A DNA stretch of 46,673 nt from Alphaproteobacteria bacterium (GCA_016869975.1 VGCZ01000040.1:1-46673); one strand, 5' to 3'; numbered from the stretch's first letter, positions 35,803 through 44,481 are shown. The notes: generated by a model not told the origin, from the letters alone. A program made the numbers and translations.

Positions 35803-36894
35803 CTAGCCCTCCGTCTCATCGCCCAGGCAGATGCCCAGCCCGCGTGCCGTGCGCACCAGCGGGCCGTTCGGGTCGACGACGTGCGGCACGCCCACGACCT
35901 CCTCCAGCGGCACGTCGATAACCTCGCGGTTCGACCAGGCCACCATGCGTCCCGTGCGGCCCTCGGCGATGAGGTCGACGGCATGCACGCCCAGCAACGA
36001 GCCCAGCAGGCGGTCCTCGGCCAGCGGCGTGCCGCCGCGCTGTACATGGCCCAGCACCGTCACGCGCGTCTCGGCGCCGGTGGTGGCGCCCAGCTTCGCC
36101 GCCAGCCAATGGCCGATCCCGCCCGCCTGCTTAAGCGCATCCGCGTCGGTGCCCGTGGGATGCGCCGCTTCGGCCACCACCACGAGGGCGAAGTCGCGAC
36201 CGACGACGCGCAGCTCGGTCACGTGACGCGACACCGCCTCGAGGGTCCAGGCGATCTCGGGGATCAGCACGACATCGGCGCCGCCGGCGATGCCCGCGGC
36301 GATGGCGATGTGACCGGCGTCGCGCCCCATCACCTCCAGGATCATCACGCGGTCATGGCTCGCCGCCGTGGGCTGCAGCCGATCGAGCGCCTCGGTCGCC
36401 GTCGCCACGGCGGTGGCGAAGCCCACGGCGCGCTCGGTGCGCGCCACGTCGTTGTCGATGGTCTTGGGGATGCCGACGAAGGGAATGTCGCCCTGCTGGG
36501 CGAGCCGGGCGAGGATCGCCAGGCTGCCGTCGCCGCCCACCCCGATCAACGCATCGAGGTCGAGCGCGTGGAAGCCCTCGACGATTTCGCGCGAACGGTC
36601 CTTCACCGAGCCGTCGGGCATCGGGAAGGCGAAAGGATCGCCCTTGTTCGTGGTGCCGAGGATCGTGCCGCCCAGGCGCAGCAGCGACGCATCGTCGGCG
36701 CCGGGCTTGAGCTCCTCCGCCTCCACCGGCCGCGCCAGAAGGCCATGCGTGCCCTTGCGGATGCCGATCACGTCCCAGCCATGGCCGTCGACCGCGCGGC
36801 GCACTACGGCGCGGATCACCGCGTTCAACCCGGCGCAGTCGCCGCCGCTGGTCAGCAGGCCGATGCGCCGCGTGCGCTTCTTCTTCGGCTTCAT
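35803..36894 (-). CDS. pfkA: 6-phosphofructokinase (mixed-substrate group III type)
   Basis: A 363-residue enzyme that phosphorylates fructose 6-phosphate, committing carbon to glycolysis. 'GLLTSGGDCAGLNAVIRAVV' (11-30) and 'GGDGS' (120-124) bind the phosphoryl donor; 'PKTIDND' (143-149) includes catalytic aspartate 147. Glycine in GGDG predicts ATP use, while the lysine in PKTIDND resembles PPi enzymes; this G/K combination marks group III PFKs, generally ATP-dependent. The start at 36894 has AGAGGAA ahead. It follows the halohydrin dehalogenase-type gene by 43 bases on the same strand. Confidence 0.93.
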   Translation of the reverse strand: MKPKKKRTRRIGLLTSGGDCAGLNAVIRAVVRRAVDGHGWDVIGIRKGTHGLLARPVEAEELKPGADDASLLRLGGTILGTTNKGDPFAFPMPDGSVKDRSREIVEGFHALDLDALIGVGGDGSLAILARLAQQGDIPFVGIPKTIDNDVARTERAVGFATAVATATEALDRLQPTAASHDRVMILEVMGRDAGHIAIAAGIAGGADVVLIPEIAWTLEAVSRHVTELRVVGRDFALVVVAEAAHPTGTDADALKQAGGIGHWLAAKLGATTGAETRVTVLGHVQRGGTPLAEDRLLGSLLGVHAVDLIAEGRTGRMVAWSNREVIDVPLEEVVGVPHVVDPNGPLVRTARGLGICLGDETEG

Positions 36895-36937
36895 GCGCCG
36901 TTCCTCTTCCGGAGACGCCGGCGGTGCCACGATGACA

Positions 36938-37672
36938 TCACGCCCAGCCTCCGGCATGCGCCAATGTATGGCCGGTGACGAAGCCGGCGCCGTCGGAGCA
37001 CAGGAAGCAGACCGCCGAGGCCAGCTCCTCCGGCTTGCCCAGGCGGCCCATCGGGATCTGCGCCGTCATCTTCCTCATGGCCTCGGCGTTGGCCAGCAGC
37101 GCGGGCGGGAAGTAGTCGGGGTTCTCGACGTAGTTCGAGCCCACGGCGTTGACCGTGATGTTGTCGCGCCCGAGCTCCTTGGCAAGCGACTGCACGAGGC
37201 CCAACGTGCCGGCGCGCGCGGAGACGTACATCGAGTAATTGGCGATGCCGCGCAATGGCGCCGCCGACGAGACAAAGACAATGCGTCCCGCCTTCTGCCG
37301 GCGCATCACGGGCACCACCTTCTGCGCCAGCTCGAAGGGCTTGACCACCATGGTTTCGAGCGCGGCGCGGAAATCCTCCATGCGGGCTTCCGTCAGTGGC
37401 GCGCGCAACGCGGGATAGGCGTCGTTGCTGACCAGCGCGTCGATGCGCGAGGCCAGCTTCAGCGCCCCCTCAACGATCTTCGAAGGCTCTTGCGCCGCGA
37501 TCGCCCGCGCACCCGGGAACTCGGCGTCGAAGGCCTTGCGCTTGGCGGCGGCCGCGAAGCTCTCGTCATGCGCGATCACCTTCGCGCCCTCGGCGAGCGC
37601 CAATCGCGTCACGCCGTGGCCGGCGAAGCGGCGCACATGCGTGACCAGCAGCACTCGATCCTTCAGCAACAT
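36938..37672 (-). CDS. Putative halohydrin dehalogenase (SDR-derived)
   Basis: A 244-residue protein with the short-chain dehydrogenase fold but not its cofactor motif. In place of TGxxxGxG there is T11-H-V-R-R-F16-A-G18, the T-x4-F-x-G fingerprint of halohydrin dehalogenases, where halide rather than NAD(P)H is bound. The catalytic triad is S136, Y149, R153 (S-x12-Y-x3-R), with arginine replacing the dehydrogenase lysine. Further matches to HheC-type enzymes include 'HDESF', 'QEP', 'LVSND', 'YVSARAG' and 'GSNY'. Such enzymes convert vicinal haloalcohols to epoxides and halide, and open epoxides with azide, cyanide or nitrite. GGAGGTGAT precedes the start. Confidence 0.85.
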   Translation of the reverse strand: MLLKDRVLLVTHVRRFAGHGVTRLALAEGAKVIAHDESFAAAAKRKAFDAEFPGARAIAAQEPSKIVEGALKLASRIDALVSNDAYPALRAPLTEARMEDFRAALETMVVKPFELAQKVVPVMRRQKAGRIVFVSSAAPLRGIANYSMYVSARAGTLGLVQSLAKELGRDNITVNAVGSNYVENPDYFPPALLANAEAMRKMTAQIPMGRLGKPEELASAVCFLCSDGAGFVTGHTLAHAGGWA

Positions 37673-37772
37673 CCATCACCTCCGCCGACACCATGGCAGG
37701 CTGAGGTATCGCTCCTGGCCATTCAAGGGCTGATTCGCTCCGGGATTTCAACGGGCTAGAGCTGAATTACGG

Positions 37773-38567
37773 CTACCCCAGGCGCATCAAGCGCTCGCCG
37801 TTGCGGCGCAGCCAGGCGCGGCAGGCGGCGACATCGCCATCCGTGAGCTTGGTGGTCAGCGCCCAGAATTGCGGGCCGTGATTGGCGTGGACGAGATGCG
37901 CCACCTCATGGGCGACGACATAGTCGACCACCATTGTTGGCGCGAAGATCAGCCGCGTCGAGAAGCTCAGACCGCCGGCGCGCGCGCAACTGCCCCACTG
38001 CGTGGCGGTGTCGCGTACGGTGATACGCGTGACCTTGCGGTCGATGCGCGCCGCCTTGGCGTGCGCCAGTGTCGAGACACGCGCGCGCAATTCGCCGGCC
38101 AGCCAGTCGTGCAACCGGCGCGACAGGTGCTCGGCGCGTCCCGCGACATGCAGCGCGCCATCCTCGATCCACACGGTGCCGCGCCGGTCCGGCCGATGAC
38201 GCACGACATGCGGCGTGTCGAATAGCGGGATGACCGCGCCATCGGCGAAAGGCACCGGCGGCGATTGCCGCAGCGTGCGGCCGTGGATCCACGCCGCCTG
38301 CGCGCGCGCGAAGCCCAACGCCGTCTCGCGCGCCATACGCGGCGGTGCCACCAGCCGCACCCGGCCGCTGCGCTGATCGACACGCAAGGACACGCGGCGC
38401 GCCTTGGCGCTGCGCTCGAACATCACGACCAGCGGCACGCCGGCATGATCGACGGTGATCGCCTCTGGCGGCGGCAAGAGCGGTTTCGGCTTGGCCGCGA
38501 CGGGCGTGCGCCGCTTCGGCCGGGCCGTGCCCGGCAGCAGATCGCGCAACGAGTCGAAGAGAGACAT
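37773..38567 (-). CDS. YgjP/DUF45-type metallopeptidase
   Basis: A 264-residue protein of the YgjP-like (M48-related, formerly DUF45) family. A beta-rich N-terminal half (about 35-150) precedes 'ITVRDTATQWGSCARAGGLSFSTRL' and the zinc motif 'HEVAHLVHANHGPQFW' (H220, E221, H224), with the third ligand further on. Predicted zinc protease, cytosolic, with unknown targets. ATG 38567 matches the family; the upstream extension is rejected. It is divergent from the class V aminotransferase and 100 bases upstream of the dehalogenase-like gene. Confidence 0.88.
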   Translation of the reverse strand: MSLFDSLRDLLPGTARPKRRTPVAAKPKPLLPPPEAITVDHAGVPLVVMFERSAKARRVSLRVDQRSGRVRLVAPPRMARETALGFARAQAAWIHGRTLRQSPPVPFADGAVIPLFDTPHVVRHRPDRRGTVWIEDGALHVAGRAEHLSRRLHDWLAGELRARVSTLAHAKAARIDRKVTRITVRDTATQWGSCARAGGLSFSTRLIFAPTMVVDYVVAHEVAHLVHANHGPQFWALTTKLTDGDVAACRAWLRRNGERLMRLG

Positions 38568-38695
38568 CGGACGGCTCGCTCGAGAGGGGAAAGCGAACGA
38601 TGGTTGGTCTTGTTGGCGGCAAACTGCCACATCTGGATTGCGCGAGACAATGTCGCCGTGGCGCCCCGCCGACCCTAGGCGCTAGTGTCGCGGTC

Positions 38696-39880
38696 ATGAC
38701 CCTCGACATCGATCGCCTGCGCGCCGAGACGCCGGGCTGCGCCCATGTGCTGCATCTCAACAACGCCGGCTCGGCGCTGCCGACCAGGCGCACGCTCGAC
38801 GCCACGCTCGATCACCTCAGGCTTGAGGCCGAGATCGGCGGTTACGAGGCGGCCGATCACGAGCGCACGCGGCTCGACGCGTTCTATCCGTCGATCGCCA
38901 CGTTGATCGGCGCGCGCGAGGACGAGATCGCTTTCGTCGAGAACGCCACGCGCGCCTGGGATCTGGCTTTCTACACCCTGGCGGAGCGCTACAGGCCGGG
39001 CGAGCGCATCCTGACCTGCGTCAGCGAGTATTCGAGCAACTACATCGCCTATCTGCAAGTGGCGAGGAAGACGGGCGTCGAAGTCGTGGCCGTGCCCGAC
39101 GACAACACCGGCCAGATCGATGTCGCCGCGCTGGCCAACATGATCGACAAGCGCGTGCGGCTGATCGCCATCAACCATGTGCCGACCCAGGGCGGCCTGG
39201 TGCAGCCGGCGGCGGCCGTCGGCAGGATCGCGCGCGAGGCCGGCGTGCCTTTTCTGCTCGATGCCTGCCAGTCGGTCGGCCAGATGCCGATCGATGTCGA
39301 GGCGCTGGGCTGCGACTTTCTGTCGGCCACCGGGCGCAAGTACATGCGCGGACCGCGCGGCACCGGCTTCCTCTACGCCCGGCGCGTAGCCTACGAGAAG
39401 GTCGAGCCGATCTTCCTCGACAACCACGCCGCGCGCTGGACGACATCGGGGGAATACCAGGTCGTGCCCGACGCCAAGCGCTTCGAGAACTGGGAGCGCT
39501 ATTTCGCCGGCGTGCTCGGGCTCGCGGCGGCGGCCGACCAGTGCGTGGCGCTGGGCATGGAGGCGGTCTGGGCACGCATCAAGACGCTGGCCGATGGTCT
39601 GCGGGCGCGGCTGTCGACCTTGAAGGGCGTGCACCTCGCCGATCTCGGCGCGCTCAAGGGCGGCATCGTCACCTTCTCGGTCGATGGCGTGGATCACACA
39701 GACATCAAGGCGAAGCTGCGGGCGCAGAAGATCAATTGCTCGGTCTCGACCCGCTTCTCCTCGCGGCTGGACCTCGAAGGGCGCGGCCTGAAGGACGTCG
39801 TGCGCGCTTCGGTGCACATCTACAACACCGAGGCCGAGCTTGACCGCTTCGTCGCCGCCCTGGACGCGGCGCGGCGTTGA
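38696..39880 (+). CDS. Class V aminotransferase (cysteine desulfurase/epimerase-like)
   Basis: A PLP-dependent fold-type I enzyme of 394 residues. 'HLNNAGSALPT' starts the domain. 'DACQSVGQMPIDVEALGCDFLSATGRKYM' contains the PLP aspartate and lysine 215. 'GPRGTGFLYARR' and 'RASVHIYNTEAELDRFVAAL' are class V signatures. The flexible cysteine loop of true IscS/SufS desulfurases is not seen, so it is more like isopenicillin-N-epimerase-type or selenocysteine-lyase-like paralogues. Specific substrate unknown. hisA follows after 43 bases. Confidence 0.85.
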   Translation: MTLDIDRLRAETPGCAHVLHLNNAGSALPTRRTLDATLDHLRLEAEIGGYEAADHERTRLDAFYPSIATLIGAREDEIAFVENATRAWDLAFYTLAERYRPGERILTCVSEYSSNYIAYLQVARKTGVEVVAVPDDNTGQIDVAALANMIDKRVRLIAINHVPTQGGLVQPAAAVGRIAREAGVPFLLDACQSVGQMPIDVEALGCDFLSATGRKYMRGPRGTGFLYARRVAYEKVEPIFLDNHAARWTTSGEYQVVPDAKRFENWERYFAGVLGLAAAADQCVALGMEAVWARIKTLADGLRARLSTLKGVHLADLGALKGGIVTFSVDGVDHTDIKAKLRAQKINCSVSTRFSSRLDLEGRGLKDVVRASVHIYNTEAELDRFVAALDAARR

Positions 39881-39923
39881 CGCCTTTGCATCGGCAGGCC
39901 CGGTCCGCTAAACCCCGGGCGCG

Positions 39924-40652
39924 ATGATCCTGTTCCCCGCCATCGATTTGAAGGACGGCCAGTGCGTGCGCCTGCTGCGCGGCGACATGGCGGCCGCCAC
40001 CGTGTTCAACAGCGACCCCGCCGACCAGGCCGGGCGCTTCGTCGAGGCCGGCTGCGAGTGGCTGCACCTGGTCGACCTCAACGGCGCGGTCGAGGGACGG
40101 CCGGTCAACAAGGCCGCCGTGGTGTCGATCCTCGAGGCGGTGGGCGAAGTGCCGGTGCAGCTGGGCGGCGGCATCCGCGATCTGAAGACCATCGCGCTGT
40201 GGCTCGAGGCCGGCGTGCGTCGCGTGATCCTGGGCACGGTGGCGGTCAACGATCCGGCGATCGTCCGCGACGCCTGCAAGCAATGGCCGGGCCGCGTCGC
40301 CGTCGGCATCGACGCGCGCGACGGGCTGGTGGCGGTCGATGGCTGGACCAAGCAGTCGGCGGTCAAGGCGCTCGATCTGGCGCTGAAATTCGAGGACGCC
40401 GGCGTCGCGGCCCTGATCTACACCGACATCAACCGCGACGGCGCGATGGGCGGCGTCAACGTCGACCAGACGGTGAATCTCGCCTTCCACCTCACCACAC
40501 CGGTGATCGCCTCGGGCGGTGTGTCGTCGCTCGACGATCTGCGCGAGCTCAAGCAGCACGAGAGCTCGGGCATCGTCGGCGTCGTCGCCGGACGCTCGCT
40601 CTACGACGGCCGCATTGCGCTCAGCGACGCGCTGAAGCTGCTGAAGAGCTAG
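39924..40652 (+). CDS. hisA: ProFAR isomerase HisA
   Basis: The fourth step of histidine synthesis, isomerising ProFAR to PRFAR. A 242-residue TIM barrel with '[14 protein letters not shown]' (catalytic Asp8), 'VQLGGGIRD' and '[15 protein letters not shown]' (second catalytic Asp), and '[12 protein letters not shown]' in the second phosphate site. The hisF start follows five bases after the stop. The glutaminase hisH and hisB, often upstream in alphaproteobacteria, are not in the window. Confidence 0.96.
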   Translation: MILFPAIDLKDGQCVRLLRGDMAAATVFNSDPADQAGRFVEAGCEWLHLVDLNGAVEGRPVNKAAVVSILEAVGEVPVQLGGGIRDLKTIALWLEAGVRRVILGTVAVNDPAIVRDACKQWPGRVAVGIDARDGLVAVDGWTKQSAVKALDLALKFEDAGVAALIYTDINRDGAMGGVNVDQTVNLAFHLTTPVIASGGVSSLDDLRELKQHESSGIVGVVAGRSLYDGRIALSDALKLLKS

Positions 40653-40657
40653 GCGCC

Positions 40658-41431
40658 ATGCTGAAGGTGCGCATCATTCCCTGCCTCGACGTGGACCGCG
40701 GCCGCGTGGTCAAGGGCGTGAACTTCGTCAATCTGGTCGACGCCGGCGATCCGGTCGAGCAGGCCAGCGTCTACGACGCCGCCGGCGCCGACGAGCTGAC
40801 CTTCCTCGACATCACCGCCAGTCACGAGAACCGCGACACGATCTTCGACGTGGTCGGCCGCACGGCGGAGCGTTGCTTCATGCCGCTCACCGTGGGCGGC
40901 GGCGTGCGCAGCAACGAGAATATACGCCGCCTGCTGCTGGCCGGCGCTGACAAGGTGTCGATCAACTCAGCGGCCGTGAGCCGGCCGGAATTCGTCAGCG
41001 AGGCGGCCGAGAAGTTCGGCGATCAATGCATCGTCGTGTCGATCGACGCCAAGCAGGTCGCGCCCGGCCGATGGGAGGTCTTCACCCATGGCGGCCGCCA
41101 GGGCACCGGCCTCGACGCCGTCGAATGGGCCAAGCGCATGGCGCAAAGCGGCGCGGGCGAGATCCTGCTGACCGCGATGGATCGCGACGGCACCAAGGCC
41201 GGCTTCGACCTGGGTCTCACCCGCGCCGTCAGCGACGCGGTGTCGGTCCCGGTGGTGGCCTCGGGCGGCGTCGGTACGCTCGATCACCTGGTCGAGGGCG
41301 TCACCAAGGGCGGCGCCAGCGCGGTCCTGGCGGCCTCGATCTTCCACTTCGGGATGTTCTCGATCGCCCAGGCCAAGGCACATTTGGCCAAAGCCGGCGT
41401 TCCCATTCGACAAACTGCAAAATCCCTGTAA
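40658..41431 (+). CDS. hisF: Imidazole glycerol phosphate synthase cyclase HisF
   Basis: A 257-residue TIM barrel that uses ammonia from HisH to turn PRFAR into imidazole glycerol phosphate and AICAR. '[16 protein letters not shown]' has catalytic Asp11, 'VVSIDAKQV' the second Asp (about 130), and 'TVGGGVRS' and '[13 protein letters not shown]' bind phosphates. HisA-like internal symmetry is evident. Its stop codon lies inside the palindrome at 41426-41439. Confidence 0.96.
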   Translation: MLKVRIIPCLDVDRGRVVKGVNFVNLVDAGDPVEQASVYDAAGADELTFLDITASHENRDTIFDVVGRTAERCFMPLTVGGGVRSNENIRRLLLAGADKVSINSAAVSRPEFVSEAAEKFGDQCIVVSIDAKQVAPGRWEVFTHGGRQGTGLDAVEWAKRMAQSGAGEILLTAMDRDGTKAGFDLGLTRAVSDAVSVPVVASGGVGTLDHLVEGVTKGGASAVLAASIFHFGMFSIAQAKAHLAKAGVPIRQTAKSL

Positions 41432-41439
41432 TATTACAG
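41426..41439. promoter_or_regulatory. Perfect palindrome at the hisF stop
   Basis: CTGTAATATTACAG, a perfect 14-base palindrome spanning the hisF TAA, in the only AT-rich stretch of the his cluster and 66 bases upstream of hisE. It has the form of a small dimeric operator; no regulator is suggested by sequence alone. Confidence 0.4.
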
Positions 41440-41504
41440 CCTTGAACGACGAAATAAACAACTGACGCAAGTGTCGGTGTCTATCCCCCTAGTGGACCCC
41501 GAAA

Positions 41505-41909
41505 ATGGCCAAGACCAAGGGCAGCAAGAAGAAAGCTGCCAAGTCCAAGAAGGCGCGCGCTCGAGAACTGGCTGAGGGTGGCGAGCCCCCTGTGCACATG
41601 CTCGATCGGCTCTACGCGACCATCGAAAGCCGTCGCGGCGCCGATCCGTCGACCTCCTACACCGCCAAGCTGATGGCCCGCGGGCGCGACAAGCTCGCCC
41701 AGAAGCTGGGCGAGGAAGCCACCGAGGCGGTCATCGAGGCGATCAAGGGCGACAAGGAGAAGCTGATCGCCGAGAGCGCCGATCTGCTCTACCACCTGCT
41801 GGCGCTGTGGGCGACGTTGCGTATCGAACCGGCCGACGTATGGGACGAGCTGGCGCGGCGCGAGGGCGTTTCCGGTCTCGCCGAAAAGGCGGCGCGCGAC
41901 GGCGCCTGA
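41505..41909 (+). CDS. hisE: Phosphoribosyl-ATP pyrophosphatase HisE, with basic N-terminal extension
   Basis: The second step of histidine synthesis, hydrolysing PR-ATP to PR-AMP. The conserved domain (about residues 32-132) shows 'LDRLYATIESRRGADPSTSYTAKL' and the metal-binding 'KLGEEATEAVIEAIKGD...ESADLLYHLLALW', with the MazG-like glutamate/aspartate set. Residues 1-28 form a lysine/arginine-rich extension (KTKGSKKKAAKSKKARAR) not usual for HisE. M32 (41598) is an alternative start without it. The ribosome site before 41505 is weak. Confidence 0.9.
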   Translation: MAKTKGSKKKAAKSKKARARELAEGGEPPVHMLDRLYATIESRRGADPSTSYTAKLMARGRDKLAQKLGEEATEAVIEAIKGDKEKLIAESADLLYHLLALWATLRIEPADVWDELARREGVSGLAEKAARDGA

Positions 41910-41947
41910 TCTGGCGTCTCGGGCCGGTTGGGCGTAAGCCAGCGGCG

Positions 41948-42703
41948 ATGAAGCACCTGCCCGTCGCCATTCTCTTCGACCTCGACGACACGATCATCCG
42001 CGCCTACGCCAAGCCGGTCGAGGCCTGGGGGCGCCTGCTGTCGCGTCATCGCGACGCGCTGGAGGGTTCCGTGCCGGGCGCCGACCTCGACGCCGTCAGG
42101 GACGCGATCCTGGCTTCAGCCAACGCCTTCTGGCGCGACCCGGCCGAGGCGGCGCGCTGGCGCCTCGACATCGGTGGCGCGCGGCGGCTGGTCGTGCGCG
42201 ACGGCTTCGCGCGGCTGGGCCATCGCGACGACGATCTGGCGGCGCGTATCGCCGATGCCTTCACCGAGATGCGCCATGCCGAGTACACGCTCTATCCCGA
42301 CGCGCGCGACACGCTCTCGACGCTACGCCGCGCCGGGGTGAGGCTGGCGCTGGTGACCAACGGCCGCGGCGAGACCCAGCGCGCCAAGATCGAGCGCTTC
42401 GATCTCGCGGGGTTTTTCGACCACATCCAGATCGAAGGCGAGTTCGGCCGCGGCAAGCCCGAGCCTGACGTCTACCACCATGCGTTGGGCAAGCTCGGCT
42501 GCCCGGCGCGCGAGGCCTGGATGGTCGGCGACAATCTCGAATGGGAAGTCGTCACGCCCCAGCGCCTGGGCCTGCGCGGTATCTGGTACGATCCCGACGG
42601 CGATGGCCTGCCCGCCGGCAGCGGCGCGCGGCCCGATCGCATCATCGCCCGCCTGGCCGACCTGCTTATCGACGAGGCGGCGGCGAGAGCGAGCGCAACG
42701 TAG
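41948..42703 (+). CDS. HAD family hydrolase
   Basis: A 251-residue haloacid dehalogenase-superfamily enzyme, probably a phosphatase. Motif I 'FDLDDTII' (nucleophile Asp11, acid Asp13), motif II 'LVTNGRGETQ', motif III lysine and motif IV 'GRGKPEPDVYHHAL' and 'MVGDNLEWEV' are all present; the helical cap lies between motifs I and II. The frame extends upstream into hisE, but ATG 41948 is the family-like start. Substrate unknown. Located 38 bases after hisE. Confidence 0.87.
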   Translation: MKHLPVAILFDLDDTIIRAYAKPVEAWGRLLSRHRDALEGSVPGADLDAVRDAILASANAFWRDPAEAARWRLDIGGARRLVVRDGFARLGHRDDDLAARIADAFTEMRHAEYTLYPDARDTLSTLRRAGVRLALVTNGRGETQRAKIERFDLAGFFDHIQIEGEFGRGKPEPDVYHHALGKLGCPAREAWMVGDNLEWEVVTPQRLGLRGIWYDPDGDGLPAGSGARPDRIIARLADLLIDEAAARASAT

Positions 42704-42749
42704 TCTGGATCTTTCTTGGGAGCGCCGGCGCGGCCAAAGAGACTCCGGC

Positions 42750-43844
42750 CTACCGCCTGACCAGCTCGACGCGCCGGTTGCGCTGGCGACCCTCGTCGGT
42801 GTCGTTGCCGGCGATCGGCGCCAGGTCGGCGACGCCGGCGAAGGCCAACCGTGCGCGGTCGATGCCGTGCTTGGCGATCAGCTGGTCGACGATCGCCTTG
42901 GCGCGATTCTCCGATAGCTGGCGATTGAAGCCGAAATCGCCCTGGCTGTCGGTGTGGCCGACCAGCAGGATTTTCAGCTTGGGGTCCTGGCGCAACGCTG
43001 CGGCGATCGGCTCGATCGAGGGCAGCGCGCTGGGCTTTATCACCGCGCTACCGGTGTCGAACGGCACGTACAGCGCGATGCGGCCCAACGACGTGAGCTG
43101 CTGGGCGATGTCCGCGGCGGGGACCACGGCGCCGGGCGCGGGCGCCGCCGCGGTGGCCGCTGGCGGGCAGGATGATGCCGCGGCGGCCGGCGCGGGCTCC
43201 GGCGCCGGCTTGGCTTGAGCCTTCTCGAGGTCGGCGCGGCACTGCGCGGCGTCGGCCTGGGCGGCGGCGATCTGCCGGTCGGCCTCGTTACGCGCCTGCA
43301 TGAAGCGCTCGGCTGCTTCGGTGCGGACCGCCGCCAAGCGCTTCTCGAACTCAGCGTCGGCGGCGCCGACCTGGCCGGTGCGGATGCGATCGGCCTCCAA
43401 CCGTGCCGACGCGAGGCGCAGCGCCAGCTCGTCGCGCGCGGCGATCGTGCTGGCCAGCTCCTTGCGCAGCGCCTCGGCTTCGGCCTGCGCGTTCGCCGCC
43501 GCCGCCGCCGCGCCGGCGGCCCGCGCCGCTGCGATCGCGCCCTCGGTGTCGACAGCGCGCGCCATCACGGCTTTCGCGTGCGCTTCGAGATCGGCCAGCT
43601 TGCGCGCTGCCTGCTCGCGTTCCGTCCCCGCCAGGCGCTCGGCCTCGGCCTTCGCCGCCGTCATCCGCTCCAGATCGGCCTTGGCCTGGAGCAACAACTT
43701 GTCCAGCGCGGCGCGCTCGCTCGCCGCCTGCGCGTTTTGAATGCGAATCTGGTCGCCGCGCGGCCAGCCCCAGGGCCTGACGAACGCCAGACCGGCGCCG
43801 ATCAGCGCCAACAGCACGAATGCGAGTGCCAGACCACGGCCCAT
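42750..43844 (-). CDS. OmpA-domain protein with membrane anchor and long coiled coil
   Basis: A 364-residue envelope protein. One N-terminal membrane helix (LALAFVLLALIGAGLAF) is followed by an Ala/Glu/Lys-rich coiled coil (about 30-215), a Pro/Ala linker, and a C-terminal OmpA/MotB-like peptidoglycan-binding domain: 'ALYVPFDTGSAVIKPSA', 'LLVGHTDSQGDFGFNRQLSENRA' and 'RNRRVEL'. An inner-membrane anchor with a periplasmic rod reaching peptidoglycan is the likely topology. The ribosome site GGGAGG abuts ATG 43853 but is nine bases from ATG 43844, which decides the start. Confidence 0.85.
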   Translation of the reverse strand: MGRGLALAFVLLALIGAGLAFVRPWGWPRGDQIRIQNAQAASERAALDKLLLQAKADLERMTAAKAEAERLAGTEREQAARKLADLEAHAKAVMARAVDTEGAIAAARAAGAAAAAANAQAEAEALRKELASTIAARDELALRLASARLEADRIRTGQVGAADAEFEKRLAAVRTEAAERFMQARNEADRQIAAAQADAAQCRADLEKAQAKPAPEPAPAAAASSCPPAATAAAPAPGAVVPAADIAQQLTSLGRIALYVPFDTGSAVIKPSALPSIEPIAAALRQDPKLKILLVGHTDSQGDFGFNRQLSENRAKAIVDQLIAKHGIDRARLAFAGVADLAPIAGNDTDEGRQRNRRVELVRR

Positions 43845-43861
43845 CTCGCCCATCCTCCCGT

Positions 43862-44218
43862 CTAGTCGGCCGCGCGGTCGGCCGGCAGCTTGTCCGTTGG
43901 ACGCAGCATCAGGCGCCGCACGCGGCCGCCGCCTTTGACATGCGTCTGCAGGATTTCTTCGATGTCTTCCTTGCTGGCGATGCTGTACCAGACGCCTTCA
44001 GGATAGATCACCACTGTCGGACCGAGCTCGCAGCGATCAAGGCAGCCCGAGGCGTTGATGCGCACGTCCTTTAGCCCCAGTTCGCGGGCGCGATTCTTCA
44101 TGTAGTCGCGCAGCTCCTCCGAACCGCGCGCGGCGCACGATCCACGCGGATGCGCGTCGGGGCGTCGATTGGTGCAGCAGAAGACGTGGGCGCGGTAGTA
44201 GGGTGCGGGATCGCTCAT
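43862..44218 (-). CDS. Thioredoxin-like [2Fe-2S] ferredoxin-domain protein
   Basis: A 118-residue protein of the thioredoxin-fold [2Fe-2S] type. Candidate ligands are C14/C15 ('HVFCCTNRR'), C28 ('GSCAARGSEE'), C59 and C63 ('INASGCLDRCELGP'). 'VVIYPEGVWYSIASKEDIEEIL' completes the fold. Such small proteins carry electrons or sense redox state; the partner is unknown. It starts five bases after the DUF6489 stop and ends 17 bases before the OmpA-protein start, so all three are one transcription unit. Confidence 0.86.
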   Translation of the reverse strand: MSDPAPYYRAHVFCCTNRRPDAHPRGSCAARGSEELRDYMKNRARELGLKDVRINASGCLDRCELGPTVVIYPEGVWYSIASKEDIEEILQTHVKGGGRVRRLMLRPTDKLPADRAAD

Positions 44219-44223
44219 CTCGG

Positions 44224-44481
44224 TCACTTCTTCTGCCCGCCGGCGAGCGAGGCCAGTTGCGACCAGAACATCTGCTGCAGCTGCTGGACCTGCTCGACAC
44301 CCTGCATGGTTGCCGGCAGCCAGGTCTTGAACACCGCCTCCGGCTCCATCGATGCCAACGCCGCCTTCATGCGGCCCTCGATCTCGTCGAGGATACGCCC
44401 CTGCATGGGCTGCAGGTCGGGCAGGCCGAAGAAGGCGCGGGCTTCCTGCGGCGTACAGTCGATCTCGACGTTGACCTTCAT
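44224..44481 (-). CDS. DUF6489 family protein
   Basis: An 85-residue protein starting 'MKVNVEIDCTPQEARAFFGLPD', with 'MFWSQLASLAGG' near the C-terminus. This matches DUF6489, a small alphaproteobacterial family without known function. The central part is amphipathic helix rich in Gln/Met. ATG 44481 is preferred to 44490 because family members begin with MKV. First gene of the DUF6489-ferredoxin-OmpA unit, divergent from the ammonia-lyase gene. Confidence 0.82.
   Translation of the reverse strand: MKVNVEIDCTPQEARAFFGLPDLQPMQGRILDEIEGRMKAALASMEPEAVFKTWLPATMQGVEQVQQLQQMFWSQLASLAGGQKK

Noticed and set aside
36938-37672. Ordinary NAD(P)-dependent short-chain dehydrogenase (FabG-like)
   Set aside because: The glycine cofactor motif and catalytic lysine are both replaced, in exactly the pattern of halohydrin dehalogenases.
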